Shown here: piece by piece, positions 36,418 through 47,799 of the stretch
Numbering within the stretch: the first letter of the stretch is position 1
Layout of the letters: every line of letters starts with the position of its first letter
NCBI GenBank assembly: GCA_039654915.1
Contig: CM077594.1
Coordinates: forward strand, 20,831,001 to 20,895,000
Length of the DNA: 64,000 nucleotides
Origin: Aquilaria yunnanensis
Taxonomy: Eukaryota > Streptophyta > Magnoliopsida > Malvales > Thymelaeaceae
Direction: 5' to 3'
Program-made: the position numbers and the translations under genes
Notes under the pieces: model-generated
Told to the model about the DNA's origin: nothing
The model's input: only the letters and a program-made list of their open reading frames with translations
The model's database searches: none

Positions 36418-37756
36418 TGTGCCCAAGTGCAACTAAGGGAGGAGGTGAATTGGTTGAGTTCCAAAAATCACTAAAAATGGGTTGTTAAACTCTTAAACCA
36501 AAATACAATTTAAAATGAAATAAAAAAAAATCTATTCTAACCAGAAAATGACTATCACAATTATCCTAAATTTTTCTTTGAAAGCTAGCTTAGAAGAATT
36601 TTTAAAATCAAGTAACTTCAACCAAGGTAAAAGTACAAGCCACCAAGCAATGATCATGTAAATTGAAGGAGAAAGGCTTGCACATATGAATTTTTATAGA
36701 GGTTTAATCTCTCATCTTGAGAGCCTACTTCTCTCCTCAAGTTTATCACTTAAGAGTTTTCTTCTCCACTATGATTTGCAAGAGTACACAAGAGCACACA
36801 ATCCTTTGGTAGCTTTCTCTACCATAACCACTCACTAGTTTTGCTAAAGGCTAACAAGAAACCTCTTTAACTCTCTTTCCCTTACAAGTAAATAACTCAA
36901 ACACTTAAGAGAAAGTCACAAATTTCATAGTTACAAGGAGGTAAGAACAATAGAAGCACTCAATGCTAGATAAGCAAGTAAAAGCTCAATCTCTTGGCAA
37001 TTTTAAAGGTTAAGCTCTTTGAAGATGAAATCTCTTTTCTTGTTGCCAAAAGTTTTTCTCAGGTGATTCTTGATGTTTTTATACCTCAATGGATGGAAAA
37101 GAGATTTCGAAGACCATTGAAATGATCAGAAAAGTCCCCTGAAAAACTGCTGAATGTTGCTATCAATTTTGACAGAAAATCACCTCTGTCACATAGTTTC
37201 ACCCGAAAGAAAAACTTTCACTCAATTGAAATTCGGTCTCACAACATTACCCAAGGTTTGATCTCCAGTAGCTAGATTGCTAATTAATGAGCTATCAGCA
37301 CTTAACCTATGTGGTAATTTGAGATGGCATGAATTTTAAATGAATTTTCAAACCAAAAACTCTCGTGCTTTTCACCTGGTTGAAAAAATTTTACTCATAT
37401 GATTTGTTTTGTCCAAAACCAAAATGTACTCAGGTTTGAAAAAGTGCTCTATTTTTAACATGCTAAAATACTTTCACTCGTGTTGAATTGTAGCTCCAGG
37501 TTTTTCTCCCTTTCAGACTTCCAGATTTCAATTAATTTTGCACAAAAAAGATATCTTCTTTCACAACCAATGCTTGAATCACTAAAAGTACTTGAAATAT
37601 GCTTAAGGAACACTTTTTCTCTCCAAACTTCAAAACTTTATTAACAAGATACCAATGTATAAAACTTTAAACAGAGCCTTCAGACACATAAAACAAATAT
37701 GTTTTGTTATTATCAAAATCAAATAAATGTAAGCCATGAGTGGAACAAATCCAACA
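36418..37756 (-). repeat. Sirevirus 1, 5' LTR
   Basis: Begins TGTTGGATTTG at 37756 and ends ...GGGCACA at 36418 on the minus strand. It is homologous to 24867-26213 and, in mirror orientation, to 39943-41158. Confidence 0.9.
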
Positions 37757-39942
37757 AATTAGATATTAATGAACCATTGACACTTCTGACAAACTTTCAT
37801 ACATACCATAACACAATAACAATCTGTAAAATAGAGAAAAATGGCAGAAAAAAATCGCAAAGTGAGCTCTTTCATAGGGGTATAAATGGAACTTTTCTAA
37901 TGTCAGGTACCTAAATAACACAAACTAACATGCCAAGGACTATCGCTATAATTACATGATCGAAAAAGGGAAATGTGTCACAATGCTAGCCTTGACTTAC
38001 CTAACACATAAACAACAGACCAAACTCACATGACCAATAAAAAAAAAAAAAAAGAACGTTGAGGACCAAAATTTTTGCATGAATCCCCCAGGCCAAATAT
38101 ACCTGTCATAACGCCCTCCACAGCCTCTTCTCCCTTAATTTATCATATAGATTTTAGTATTACCAACAAATGGTTTGTGAATTTTGGCCATTAAATTATA
38201 ATTTAAATTTTTATGATTAAAAATGTTAACAGTTACAAATTTCAATCTCTATAGTTATGCAGGAATCTCCATATTATATCATGAGTTTATTTAAAGTTAT
38301 AGTATAAAAAAATAAAAGCTAAATATAGTTTATTGAAGTTGTGATCACTTTTCTTTCATTAAGTAGAAATAACATTAAAAAATAAAAATGAACTTATAAA
38401 AATTGAGGATGGGCAACTTAGAAATTAGAGAAGTTACAAACAATTACAATTTTACAATTTTTAACTTGTAAACAGTTATTGTGATGGATTGACAGTTAGG
38501 TGATAGCTATTAATTGCCACGTATAGGGCCCAGCTTAGTACTAGAAATTTTAACATGGGAAAGATAAAACTTAGGTGAGAATCGGTATTTATGGTTAAAT
38601 TTTTAAAATACAAAGTTCTGTTGATATACAAAAAAGTTAAAACTAGTATTTTGTTTTTACTCTTTTTACTATTTACGTTGTCATATATATATATATATAT
38701 CTGAAAAATATTTGCGGCACGAGCCACCCAGCACCTCATCTCCACTCAGGGCACACACATTTTATTAATCATGAAAAAAGAACGTCCGACGACATTTACA
38801 TTAAAATGAAAGAGGCCAATGCTCTCAAATTCGGGCATTTACATTAAAAAGTAAGAGGCCAATGCTCACAAATTAATAAAATGTCTGTGCCCAGGGTGGA
38901 GACGAGGTGCTGGGTGGCTCGTGCCGCAAATATTTTTCATATATATATATATGATAACGTAAATAGTAAAACGAGTAAAAACAAAATACTAGTTTTAACT
39001 TTTTTTATGCAAAAATTTATACTTTTATGTGTATCAAAAAAACTTTGTATTTTAAAAATTTAAGCGTAAACACCGATTCTCACCTCAGTTTTATCTTTCC
39101 CATGTTAAAATTTCTAGTACTAAGCTGGCCCTATACCTGACAATTAATAGCTATTACTTGACTATCAATTCATCACAACAATTATTTGCAAGTTGGAAAT
39201 TATAAAATTATAATTGTTTGTAACTTCTAATTTCCAAGTCACCCATCCTCAATTTCCATGAGTTAATTTTATTTTTTTTAAATTTTTTTTATACTTAGTG
39301 AAAGAAAAGTGATCATAACTTCAATTTCATAAGTATATTTAGCTTTTGATTTTTTGTACTATAACTTTAAATCATATCTATTTTCTTAAATTTAAATATT
39401 TCTAATTGACAGAAAAACTCATGATATAATATGGAGCTAATGCTCCAAATTTCTGCATATCTATAGAGATTGAAATTTGTAACTGTTAACATTTTTAATC
39501 ATAAAAATATAAATTATAATTTAATTGGCAGAATTCACTAACCATTGTTGGTAATACAAAAATCTTTATGATAATTTAAGGGAGAAGAGGCCGTGGAGGT
39601 GATGAAAGGTATATTTGGCCTGGGGGATTAATGCCAAAATTTTGGTCCTCAACTTTTTTTTTTTGTCATGTGAGGTTGGTCTTTTGTTTTTGTGTCAGGT
39701 AAGTCAAGGCTAGCATGGTGACACCATTCCCTTTTTTGGTCATGTAACTATAGCGATAGTCCTCGGCATGTTAGTTTGTGTTAATTAGGTACTTGACATT
39801 AGAGAAGTTCCATTTATGGCCCTATGAAAGAGCTCAATTTGTGATATTTTTCTACCATTTTTCTATATTTTACAGATTGTTATTGTGCTATGGTATGTAT
39901 GAAAGTTTGTCAAAGGTGTCAATTGTTCGTTAATATGTAATT
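37757..39942. repeat. Large inverted repeat (palindrome) between two Sireviruses
   Basis: 37757-38772 and 38872-39942 are inverted copies about 1 kb long with a spacer of about 100 bases centred near 38822. Mirror marks include ggcacgagccacccagcacct / aggtgctgggtggctcgtgcc, aaaacaaaatactagttttaact, and the outer segments that match aaagagct...gtgatttttt. The spacer has a direct repeat of catttacattaaaa...gaggccaatgctc. Both outer ends run into Sirevirus LTRs at the same base position. No coding sequence is seen. Confidence 0.88.
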
Positions 39943-41158
39943 TTTTGGATTTGTTCCACTCATGACTTGTATTTATTTGATTTTGATGATAACCAAACAT
40001 ATTTGTTTTATGTGTTTTAACGCGTCATTTAAAGTTTTATACGTTGGTATCTTGTTGATAAAGTTTTGATCTTTGAGAAAAAGTATGTTTCTTAACTATT
40101 TTTCAAGTACTTTTGGTGGTTCAAGCGTTGCTTATGAAAGAAGAGATCTTGTTTGTGCAAAATTCATTGAAGTTTGCAAGCCTAAAGTGAGAAAAACTTG
40201 GAGCTACAGTTTCAATAGGGTGAAAGTATTTCAACATGTTAAAATTGGAACAACTTTTTGAACCCGAGAGTAATTTGGTTCTAGACAAAAAAATCACTAG
40301 AGTGAAAGTTTTTTAATCGGGAAAAAAGTTCATTAATTAACAATCTACCCATTGCAGTTCAAACCTTGGGTGACCTTATAAGGCTGAATTTTTAACAATG
40401 TGAAAGTTTTTCATTCGGATGAAACTGGGTGACAAAGTCAATTTTTTGTCAAAATTGACAACAACATTCACTAGTTGTTCAGGGGACTTTTCTGATCATT
40501 CCAATGCTCTTGAAAGTCTTTTTTGCATCCATTCGAGTATAAAAACATTAAGAACCAGCTAAGAAAAAAAAATTTGAAACAAGAAAAGAGATTTCATCTT
40601 CAGAGAGTTTAATCTTAAGAATTGTCAAGATATTGAGCTTTTACTTGCTTATTTAGCTTTGAGTACTTCTATTGTTCTTACCACATTACAACTATGAAAT
40701 TTGTGAGTTTGTCTGGGTGTTTGAGTTATTTCCTTGTAAATTTCCTTGTAAGGAAAAGAGTGTTAGAAAGGTTTCTGGTTAGTCTTTAGCAAAACTAGTG
40801 ACTGGTTGTGATAGAGAGAGTTACCAAAGGATTGTTTATCCTTGTGTACTCTTGTAATTCATAGTGGAGAAGAAAATTCTCAAGTAGATGAACTTGAGGA
40901 GGGCAATAGACTCTCAAGAGCAAAGATTGAACCTTTATAAAAATTCATGTGTGCAAGCTTTTCTCCCTCTACTTACTTGATAATTGCTTGGTAACTTGTG
41001 CTTTTACCTTGGTTGAAGTTGCTTGATTTTAAAAATTCTTCAAAGCTAGCTTTCAAAGAAAAATTTAGGATAATTGTGGTTGTAACTTTCTGGTTAGAAT
41101 ATATTTTCTATTGTATTTTAATTTGTATTTTGGTTTAAGGGTTGCACTTAGGCAAACA
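39943..41158 (+). repeat. Sirevirus 2, 5' LTR
   Basis: Starts TTTTGGATTTG where Sirevirus 1 has TGTTGGATTTG, and ends ...GGCAAACA just before the primer site. It is about 120 bases shorter than the Sirevirus 1 LTR. Confidence 0.85.
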
Positions 41159-41221
41159 ATTGATATCAAAGCTAGAGGCTGTGTTTTGACAAAATTTAGA
41201 GATTTTTAAGCTTAAAGATCC

Positions 41222-42246
41222 ATGGCAACCACTAGTGTGCATCTTAGGGGGCAAAACCCATCTAGGCCACCTTTGTTTGACCTACAAGTTTAATTGGTGG
41301 AAAACTAAAATGGAGATTCATATCCAAGCAATTGATCATGCACTTTGGATGATAATTAAGGATGGTCCTAGGATTCCTACAAAAATGGTTGGATTAACCA
41401 AGTGCCAAAAGATCGAATGGAATATGAACCAAAGGATGATCTCACGTGCACTGTAAATGCAAGGGCGATGAATATCACATATTATGCACTAACCCCAGAT
41501 GTATTTAATTTGGTTTCTTCTTGTGGAAATGCTAGGTATATATGGAAGAAGATATTGGTGACTTATGAAGGAACCACTCAAGTAAAAGAACTAAGATGCA
41601 TATGCTTGTGAGGGCATATGAGTTGTTTACCACAGAGCCAAATGAATGCAAGATGAGGGAACAAGTTGAGGAAAGATACATCAAGAAGAATAAGTCAATA
41701 GCCTTGAAGAGTCAAGTGGACCACACATCATTAAGTGAAGATAGAGAGATTGATGTGGCCCTTTTAGCAAGGAAATTTAGTAAGATGTTCAAGAAATCAA
41801 GAAGCAAGAATTTCGAAAAGGATAAGCATGAAAAGAGAAAGGGAGAACACTCCAAGAAGAAGGATGAAGCTATTTGCCACAGTTGCAAGAAGCTTGGACA
41901 TTTCCAATTTGATTGTCCATTGAAGAAGAAGAAGAAACCCAACATGCACAAGAAATTATCTAACAAAAAAAATGGGAAAGCTATAGTGACTTGGAGTGCA
42001 AGTGACTCATCTTCAAGTAAAGGACCATCTTCATCTAATGGCACAAGTGATCAAGTAAATTTTCGCTTGGTGAAAGATGATGATGTAGCCTCCTCAACAA
42101 GCCAAAGTCACTCCAACCTATTTCTCATGGCAAAGAAGGAAAATGAGGTAAACAACTATTTAAGTGACTTATCTAGCTCATATATATCTATAGGAAGTGA
42201 GTATTTAGAATTGCAAAAAGCTTTCAATGCTCTTTACAAAGATTAA
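41222..42246 (+). pseudogene. Copia gag of Sirevirus 2
   Basis: ATG at 41222 reads MATTSVHLRGQNPSRPPLFD, then a frame break near 41285 before FNWWKTKMEIHIQAIDHALW. The 41596-42246 frame holds YELFTTEP, an internal deletion of the gag core, then REQVEERYIKKNKSIALKS, and a good zinc knuckle CHSCKKLGHFQFDCP (C-x2-C-x4-H-x4-C), which binds the RNA genome. A Ser-rich tail follows. Confidence 0.8.
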
Positions 42247-42479
42247 TGAAAGCTTGCTAAAGAAGTAGGTGAATTGGAAGCTTTGAATGCATCATTGACT
42301 AAAAAAAAGAGCTAAAAAAGGAGAACTTTAATATCACACAATATTTGTCTAGATTTGTCAGGGAAAAAGAAAAACTTGACTTGTCACTTGGAGCATAAAA
42401 GGGTGTTTATGATAAGGCCATAATAGGTTATAATCCTTTAGTTAAGGAAAAAAAAATTTGAGAATAGGTTTGTTGGCGC

Positions 42480-43670
42480 ATCATTTACCATGTATAGCCC
42501 ATTCACAACTTGTCACACATGTGGTAGAAAGGGTAATTATGCATATGATTGCATAACCAAGAAACCAAATGCACAAATTGGCTTTAAGATAATTTGGGTT
42601 CCTAAGGGAACGAAGGTTGTGGCTAACATTGAAGGACCTAAGAAAATTTGAATACCAAAATCTAACATGTGATTGTTCATTTATAGGGGCAAGAAAGGAT
42701 ACTTGGCACTTCGATAGTGGATGCTCAAGACATATGACTAGTGACAAGTCTCATTTCACAAGCCTTAAGCCAAAAGAAGAGGGAACCATCTCATTTGGAG
42801 ATAATAGCAAAGCTAGCATCATTGGTATTAGTAAGGTTGGTAAGAAAATTCCTTCTCAATTAACAATGTGTTGGTTGTTGATGGATTAAAGCATAACTTG
42901 CTTAGTATTAGTCAATTGTGTGATAGAGGCTATAAAGTTATATTTGTAGCTCTTGTATGTGAACTGATTGATATTGCTTCTAATCAAACTAAGTTCATTG
43001 GTAGAAGACAAAAAAATGTTTATGTGATTGATTTGAATAACTGGTCTTCTTTCAATGTGAAGTGCCTAATGGTAACAAACAAGGATGATGGTTGGCTATG
43101 ACATAAGAGACTTGGTTATTCTATCATGCACACAAGTTCAAAACTTGTGAATAGTGATTTGGTTAGAGGCTTAAAAAAAATGAAATTTGAAAAGATAAAG
43201 TTTGTGATTGTTACATGAAAGGAAAGCAAACTAAGGTTTATTTTCAACCAAAAGATTGTGTTTCAACTTCAATGCCTCTCCAACTACTTCACATGGAGTT
43301 GTTTGGACCTATTAGAACTAGAAAAAAAGTTTCATACACTAGTTCCATTCATAGTGATTGTGGTAAAGAGTTCATTAATCATGACATTATTTCATTTTGT
43401 GAATCAAGCAGCATTTCTCATAATCTTTTGGCTCCTAGAACTCTTCAACAAAATGGTCTTGTGAAAAGAAAAAAAATAGAACTCTTATGGATATGACTAG
43501 AACCATGTTGTGTGGAAGTGATTTACCAGAGTATTTTTGGTCCGAAGCTACAAACACTACTTATTACATTCTCAATAGAGCTTTGATTAGACTTATTCTT
43601 TATATAACTCCATATGAGCTATAGAAAGATAAGAAGCCAAACATTTTATATTTTCATGCATTTGGGTGCT
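42480..43670 (+). pseudogene. Copia protease and integrase fragments of Sirevirus 2
   Basis: A second Cys-rich knuckle (CHTCGRKGNYAYDC) at about 42510, the protease site WHFDSGCSRHMTSDKSHF at about 42700, GAG-pre-integrase (LVVDGLKHNLLSISQLCDRGY) at 42868-43101, then integrase pieces (MELFGPIRT; then HSDCGKEFINHDI with the second catalytic Asp; QQNGLVKRKK where the catalytic Glu should follow Gly/Val but is Lys). The first part of the core, with its first Asp, is deleted. Confidence 0.8.
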
Positions 43671-43689
43671 AAATCAAAAACTAAGAAAA

Positions 43690-43879
43690 GTTTCAAAGTT
43701 GACCATAAATATATTTTTAAAGCATTTTTTTCTATGATTCGTTAAAGTTTGCTCTCAATTGCCTAATAGAACTTCTTCGAGTTTGTTAGAGTCTCATGAT
43801 CTGGTTTTGCATTGGATTATTGCTGATATTTTGGTACCTCAAGAGGGTACAAATAATGTCACCTATCATGATACACAAG
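43690..43879 (+). pseudogene. Env-like ORF fragment of Sirevirus 2
   Basis: Reads SHDLVLHWIIADILVPQEG and NVTYHD, matching residues about 115-145 of the env-like ORF in Sirevirus 1, then is cut at 43880 by the next element's LTR. Confidence 0.8.
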
Positions 43880-44189
43880 TGTGGCAACGTGCGGGTCGTT
43901 TTCGGGAGTCGCCACTAATCGGTTTTCGCTCAGGTCGATTGGACACCTAAAATATGGTCTGCGAGAGTTCAGGGGTTCGGGAGTACGGTTACGCTAAAAC
44001 AACTTTGTTATAGCGCCCAAAAATTGGTACCTTAGTTGATTTTAATTTTGTTTTGCTTGCTTTTAAATAAAATTCAGTTAATTTTCAAAACAGAAATTTT
44101 AACTGAATTAGTTGGATGTGGATTTTTAAATTAATATGGGCTTTAAAATCTTCGGTAATTAATTTATATAATTTTTTTTACAAATTCGA

Positions 44190-45480
44190 TATTTCCGAAC
44201 CATGGACTCTGCCGAGTCACCCGGACACGGAATTTGATGAAATTTTAATTAAATATTTTAATTAGTTAACAATCCATATCATGAATTCTGCCGAATTATC
44301 AGAATATGGATTTTTATCCTGATATTTAATTTCATTTCATTTAAAAAATTTTTTTTTTCTTCTCCAAGCCATGAATCCTATCGGATCACCCGGACATGGA
44401 ATTTGATGAAATTTTATTTTAATCAATATTATAAATTCTACCGAATTATCTGAATATAGATTTTCATCTTTGTATTTAATTTTCATTCAATTAAAAGTTT
44501 GTATATTTCTCCAAGCCATGAATCCTATCGGATCACCCGGACATGGATTTTAATTTAAAAATTATTTTTAATTATTTAGATTTTTAATTCTTATTATTAT
44601 CTTTTATTTAATTATTAATTTTTTCATAATTTTTATGAAATTTTAGATTTTTTTAATGATCTTAATGTTAAAAAAAATTTCCTTTCTTTTCTTTCTTTTC
44701 TTTCTTTTTACTTCTTTCTTTTCTTTCTCTTTTTATTTTCTTATTCAATGAAAGATCTTTATTATTTATTTTTTAAGTAATTACTTAATTTATAAAGGAA
44801 CTAGAAAGGTAATTTCTTAAATTATCTAATATCAAGATTCTTTATTTAATAAAGAAACTAAAGAGTTATATAATTTTCTAAAAAATCTTGACATTGATAT
44901 ATTTTATTTTATTTTTATTCTTTTGATTTGATAAAAGATGAACCAAAAAGTAATTATTTAATTATTTAATATCAAGATTTTATTTATTTACTAAATAAAA
45001 CAAAGAGTTATATATTTTTCTAAAAATAATCTTGATATTCATAGATTTTATTTTATTTTTGTTCTTTTTGTTTGATAAAATATTTTGAAATAGTTTTCTA
45101 ATTTATAAGTCTTAAAATATATATATAATTGATAAGTTTAAAATATATTTAAAGAGAATTTAATTATTTTCTATTTTTTTTATTATCTTTATTTGAAATC
45201 ATTTGGTTAAGATTTTTTTGTTTAATAAAGGAACCAAAAAGTTATATTTTTTTATTATTTTAAAAAAAATAAGTAAAATATTACTGGATAAAGAAATAAG
45301 TAAAATATTACCCAAATTTTTTTTTCTTACTCTTTTATTCTTTTTACTGGATAATGAAAAATTTAAAGTAACTATAAAAAAAATTAATTTTATTTATATA
45401 CTTTATTTAAAAAAATATTTTTTTGTTTTCCAACCCATGGATCCTGTCGCATCATTTGGACATGGAATTTAATTTAAGTT
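44190..45480. repeat. Interspersed short repeats in the Ogre-like LTR
   Basis: Variants of ccatggaat/actct.cgaatcacccggacatggaattt recur near 44200, 44280, 44370, 44445, 44515 and 45430. They are separated by AT-rich spacers with a second repeat of the type aaagagttatat.tttctaaaaa.atcttgacatt (about 44865 and 45003). They may be promoter or terminator modules in the U5 end of the LTR. Confidence 0.7.
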
Positions 45481-46985
45481 TTTGTTTATTTAATTAATTA
45501 TTAACTTTAATCATAATTTTTATTATTTTTAATATTTTATTATTATTTTTCTTAAATTTTTAAATATCATTACTTTAAAGATATATTTAAAAAGAATTGA
45601 TTTTTATTTTTGAAATTATTTAACAAAAGGAATAAAAATTTAACTTTTAGTTACTTTAAAAGAAATAAAATTATGTTCCAAAATAATAAAGGATGGGGGC
45701 TTTGTAAAAAAATTCTTGATTAACCCTAAAAAAATAAGGAAAATAAGGTTAATTATTCACACAAAAACTCTTCTTTTAATTTGTTATTATTTACTTATTT
45801 ATTTTATTTATTTTTTATGGCTAAAGGTAAAATAAGTGAAATAAGTTCAACCGTGAAAATAAAATTTTGCATAAAATAAATAAAGGAAAATTAAATGACA
45901 ATAAATAAATAAAGTAAAGTGGAGGTTTTCTTTTTTTTTTTTTTGGTTTGGACATCCATTAAGAAAAAGGTGCATAAATTAAATAACACATGCAAATAAA
46001 TAAAGAGAAAACACATAAAGGAAACAAAGGAATATTGAAAGATAATAAATAAATAAATAAAGTAGGGCCTTTTGGCCATCCACTTAATAAATAAATAAAT
46101 AGGAGGTATGACCTTCCATGAACTATAATAATAATAATAATAATAATAATGATAATAATAATAATAAAAGTTAGTTGTTAGTAATGTTAGTTGTTAATAA
46201 TAATAATAATAATATTAATAAAAGTTAGTTGTTAGTAAAGTTAGTTGTTAGTAATTAGTTGTGCAAAAATTAAAAGGTTAGTGACTTGAATGGAATAATA
46301 ATAATAATAATAATAAAAGTTAGTTGTTAGTAATAATAATAATAACAATAAATAATAAATAAATAAGTAAATATAAAAGAGTTAGTAATTAGTTTTCTGC
46401 AAGGATAAAAGAAAGGTTAGTGACTTGAATGAAAGAAAATAAGAAGATGAAGAGTTTAACAAGGGTTTTACCAAGAAGAATTAAAATTGAAATTGGCGAG
46501 TGACAGGGGACGACAGCGGCAACGCGCAGGGGTACGGCGGCGGCGAGGGCGGCGTGACGGTGGCGCAGGAGAGCAGAGGGTGGCGGCGTAGCAAAAGGGA
46601 AAACGACGATGGCGGATGGCGCACGGCTGGGAAGAAGAAGGAGGAAGGAGCGGGGGGAACGCGTCGGAGGGAGAGAAAGGGAGAAGACACGACGACGGCT
46701 GACGGCGCGACGGAGGCGTGGCGGCCGGGAGGGTAGCGTCCTAGCAGAGGGAACGGACGGGAAGGCATACACGGTGGAGGAGAGAGGGAGGAGCTGCGAA
46801 GGCGGGGAAGAAAGAAACAGTTGAAACGGGAAAGAGAAGGAAAGAAAGAAAGAAGAGTTCAGGCTTTCTGGAAAGGAAGGGAAGAAGGCCAGGGACTAAG
46901 CTACAGTTTTCCCTTTTTTAAATGGAGCTCTAATCTTGATTTTTTCTTTTTTTCTCTCCTTCCCTTCTTTACAGAATTGGACCCC

Positions 46986-46993
46986 TATTTATA
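46986..46993 (-). promoter_or_regulatory. TATA box of the Ogre-like LTR promoter
   Basis: Minus strand TATAAATA inside a C/T-rich context; RNA should start about 30 bases downstream (near 46955) and run into the GC-rich leader. Confidence 0.65.
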
Positions 46994-47687
46994 GGGGAAG
47001 GAGTGCTGGACTGTTCATAATTAAAAAATAATTAAAATCAAACTTATCTCTTAATTTGGTAAAATGACAGTTTCAGTTATTTCCGTCTCTTTTGATTTTG
47101 GGGATGTTCCGGAAACTTCTGATTGAGACAATTTTATCTTTTTCTGTCAATTTTGGCCAGAACCGTCGGTCTTGCCCAAAATTCATGTGACAAACTACCA
47201 AATGCTTCTGGAACTTTCATATTTTGTCAAATTTTCTCAAAACTTCTTAATTTTATCATTTTTACCCCAAACTTTTCAATTTTGTTTATTTGTTTGTTTT
47301 TTTTTTATGGAGTTTTCTTTTGTAATTCCTACATACATACATACACACATATATTATTTTTAACTAACCCCTTATAAAACAAAATATATTTTAAACTAAT
47401 TAATTAAAATTTTTTTAGTAATAATAATTAATTTGTTAATAATCATAATTTTTTTAATTAATTTTTTTTGAATTTTAATTTCTTTGGATATACACACATA
47501 GATATTAACTTAACAAAATGCCCCTTCCCCAAAACTATTTGATTTAATTCTCTTTTTGTATAATTAATTAATAATAATTTTTATATAATTATTATTTTTT
47601 AATTTTTAATTAAAATTTTTTTTAATTAATTTTTCTTAATTATTATTTTTTAAAAAAGAAGGGGTCGGACGAAATTGGGTGTCAACA

Positions 47688-47702
47688 GCTGCCCCCCTTT
47701 GC
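47688..47702 (-). other. Ogre-like polypurine tract
   Basis: Minus strand GCAAAGGGGGGCAGC directly before the TGTTGACACC of the 3' LTR. Its position fixes the LTR boundary and the element's orientation. Confidence 0.85.
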
Positions 47703-47799
47703 ATGCTTCATGGGACATGATGTATGCAAAGTCGTTACCAAATTTCGTTCGACTTAGCTAGGCATTGAGAACCTTCTCGCCGCCTAAATCGTGAGGTTA

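Larger units (their letters stand above)
24867..37756 (-). mobile_element. Sirevirus-type Copia retrotransposon 1, 12.9 kb with a nested insertion
   Basis: The two LTRs are 36418-37756 (5') and 24867-26213 (3'), flanked by identical 5-base target duplications AATTA (24862-24866 and 37757-37761). Order on the minus strand: LTR, Met-tRNA-like primer site, gag, protease, integrase, RT-RNase H, a downstream env-like region, purine tract, LTR. A long region after RNase H with a putative envelope-like ORF, together with a purine tract of AAAAAAGTGGGAGAT directly before the LTR, is characteristic of the Sirevirus (SIRE/Maximus) lineage. Stops and frameshifts break every pol domain, and the LTRs differ by roughly one base in eight over the stretch I aligned by eye, so the insertion is old. 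Confidence 0.88.
39943..43879 (+). mobile_element. Sirevirus 2, plus orientation, internally deleted and truncated
   Basis: Same family as Sirevirus 1 and its mirror partner. It has a 5' LTR (39943-41158), primer site (41160), gag, protease and part of integrase. It then jumps near 43680 directly into the env-like ORF, so RT and RNase H are deleted. At 43880 it is cut by the LTR of the Ogre-like element; its own 3' LTR may lie beyond the window. Confidence 0.85.
43880..47687 (-). repeat. Ogre-like 3' LTR, 3.8 kb
   Basis: On the minus strand it starts TGTTGACACCCAATTTCG at 47687, next to the purine tract, and ends ...GCACGTTGCCACA at 43880. A TATA box lies at 46993-46986. Downstream of it (46860-46480) is a GC-rich leader that would be in R-U5; the Pro/Arg/Ser-rich frame there (46772-46389) has biased composition and I do not accept it as a gene. 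46119-46350 is a (TAA)n microsatellite with repeated agttagttgttagta. 44150-45480 has six or so copies of a short motif (see separate entry). Confidence 0.85.

Noticed and set aside
37757..39942. Inverted repeat as an independent fold-back transposon
   Set aside because: Both arms continue at mirrored positions into Sirevirus sequence, so the repeat extends beyond the arms; a segmental inverted duplication explains more.
46389..46824. Long overlapping frames on both strands in the GC-rich part of the LTR
   Set aside because: All frames are open because the sequence is GC- and purine-rich; translations are low-complexity Arg/Pro/Ser or Gly/Arg; it lies within an LTR.
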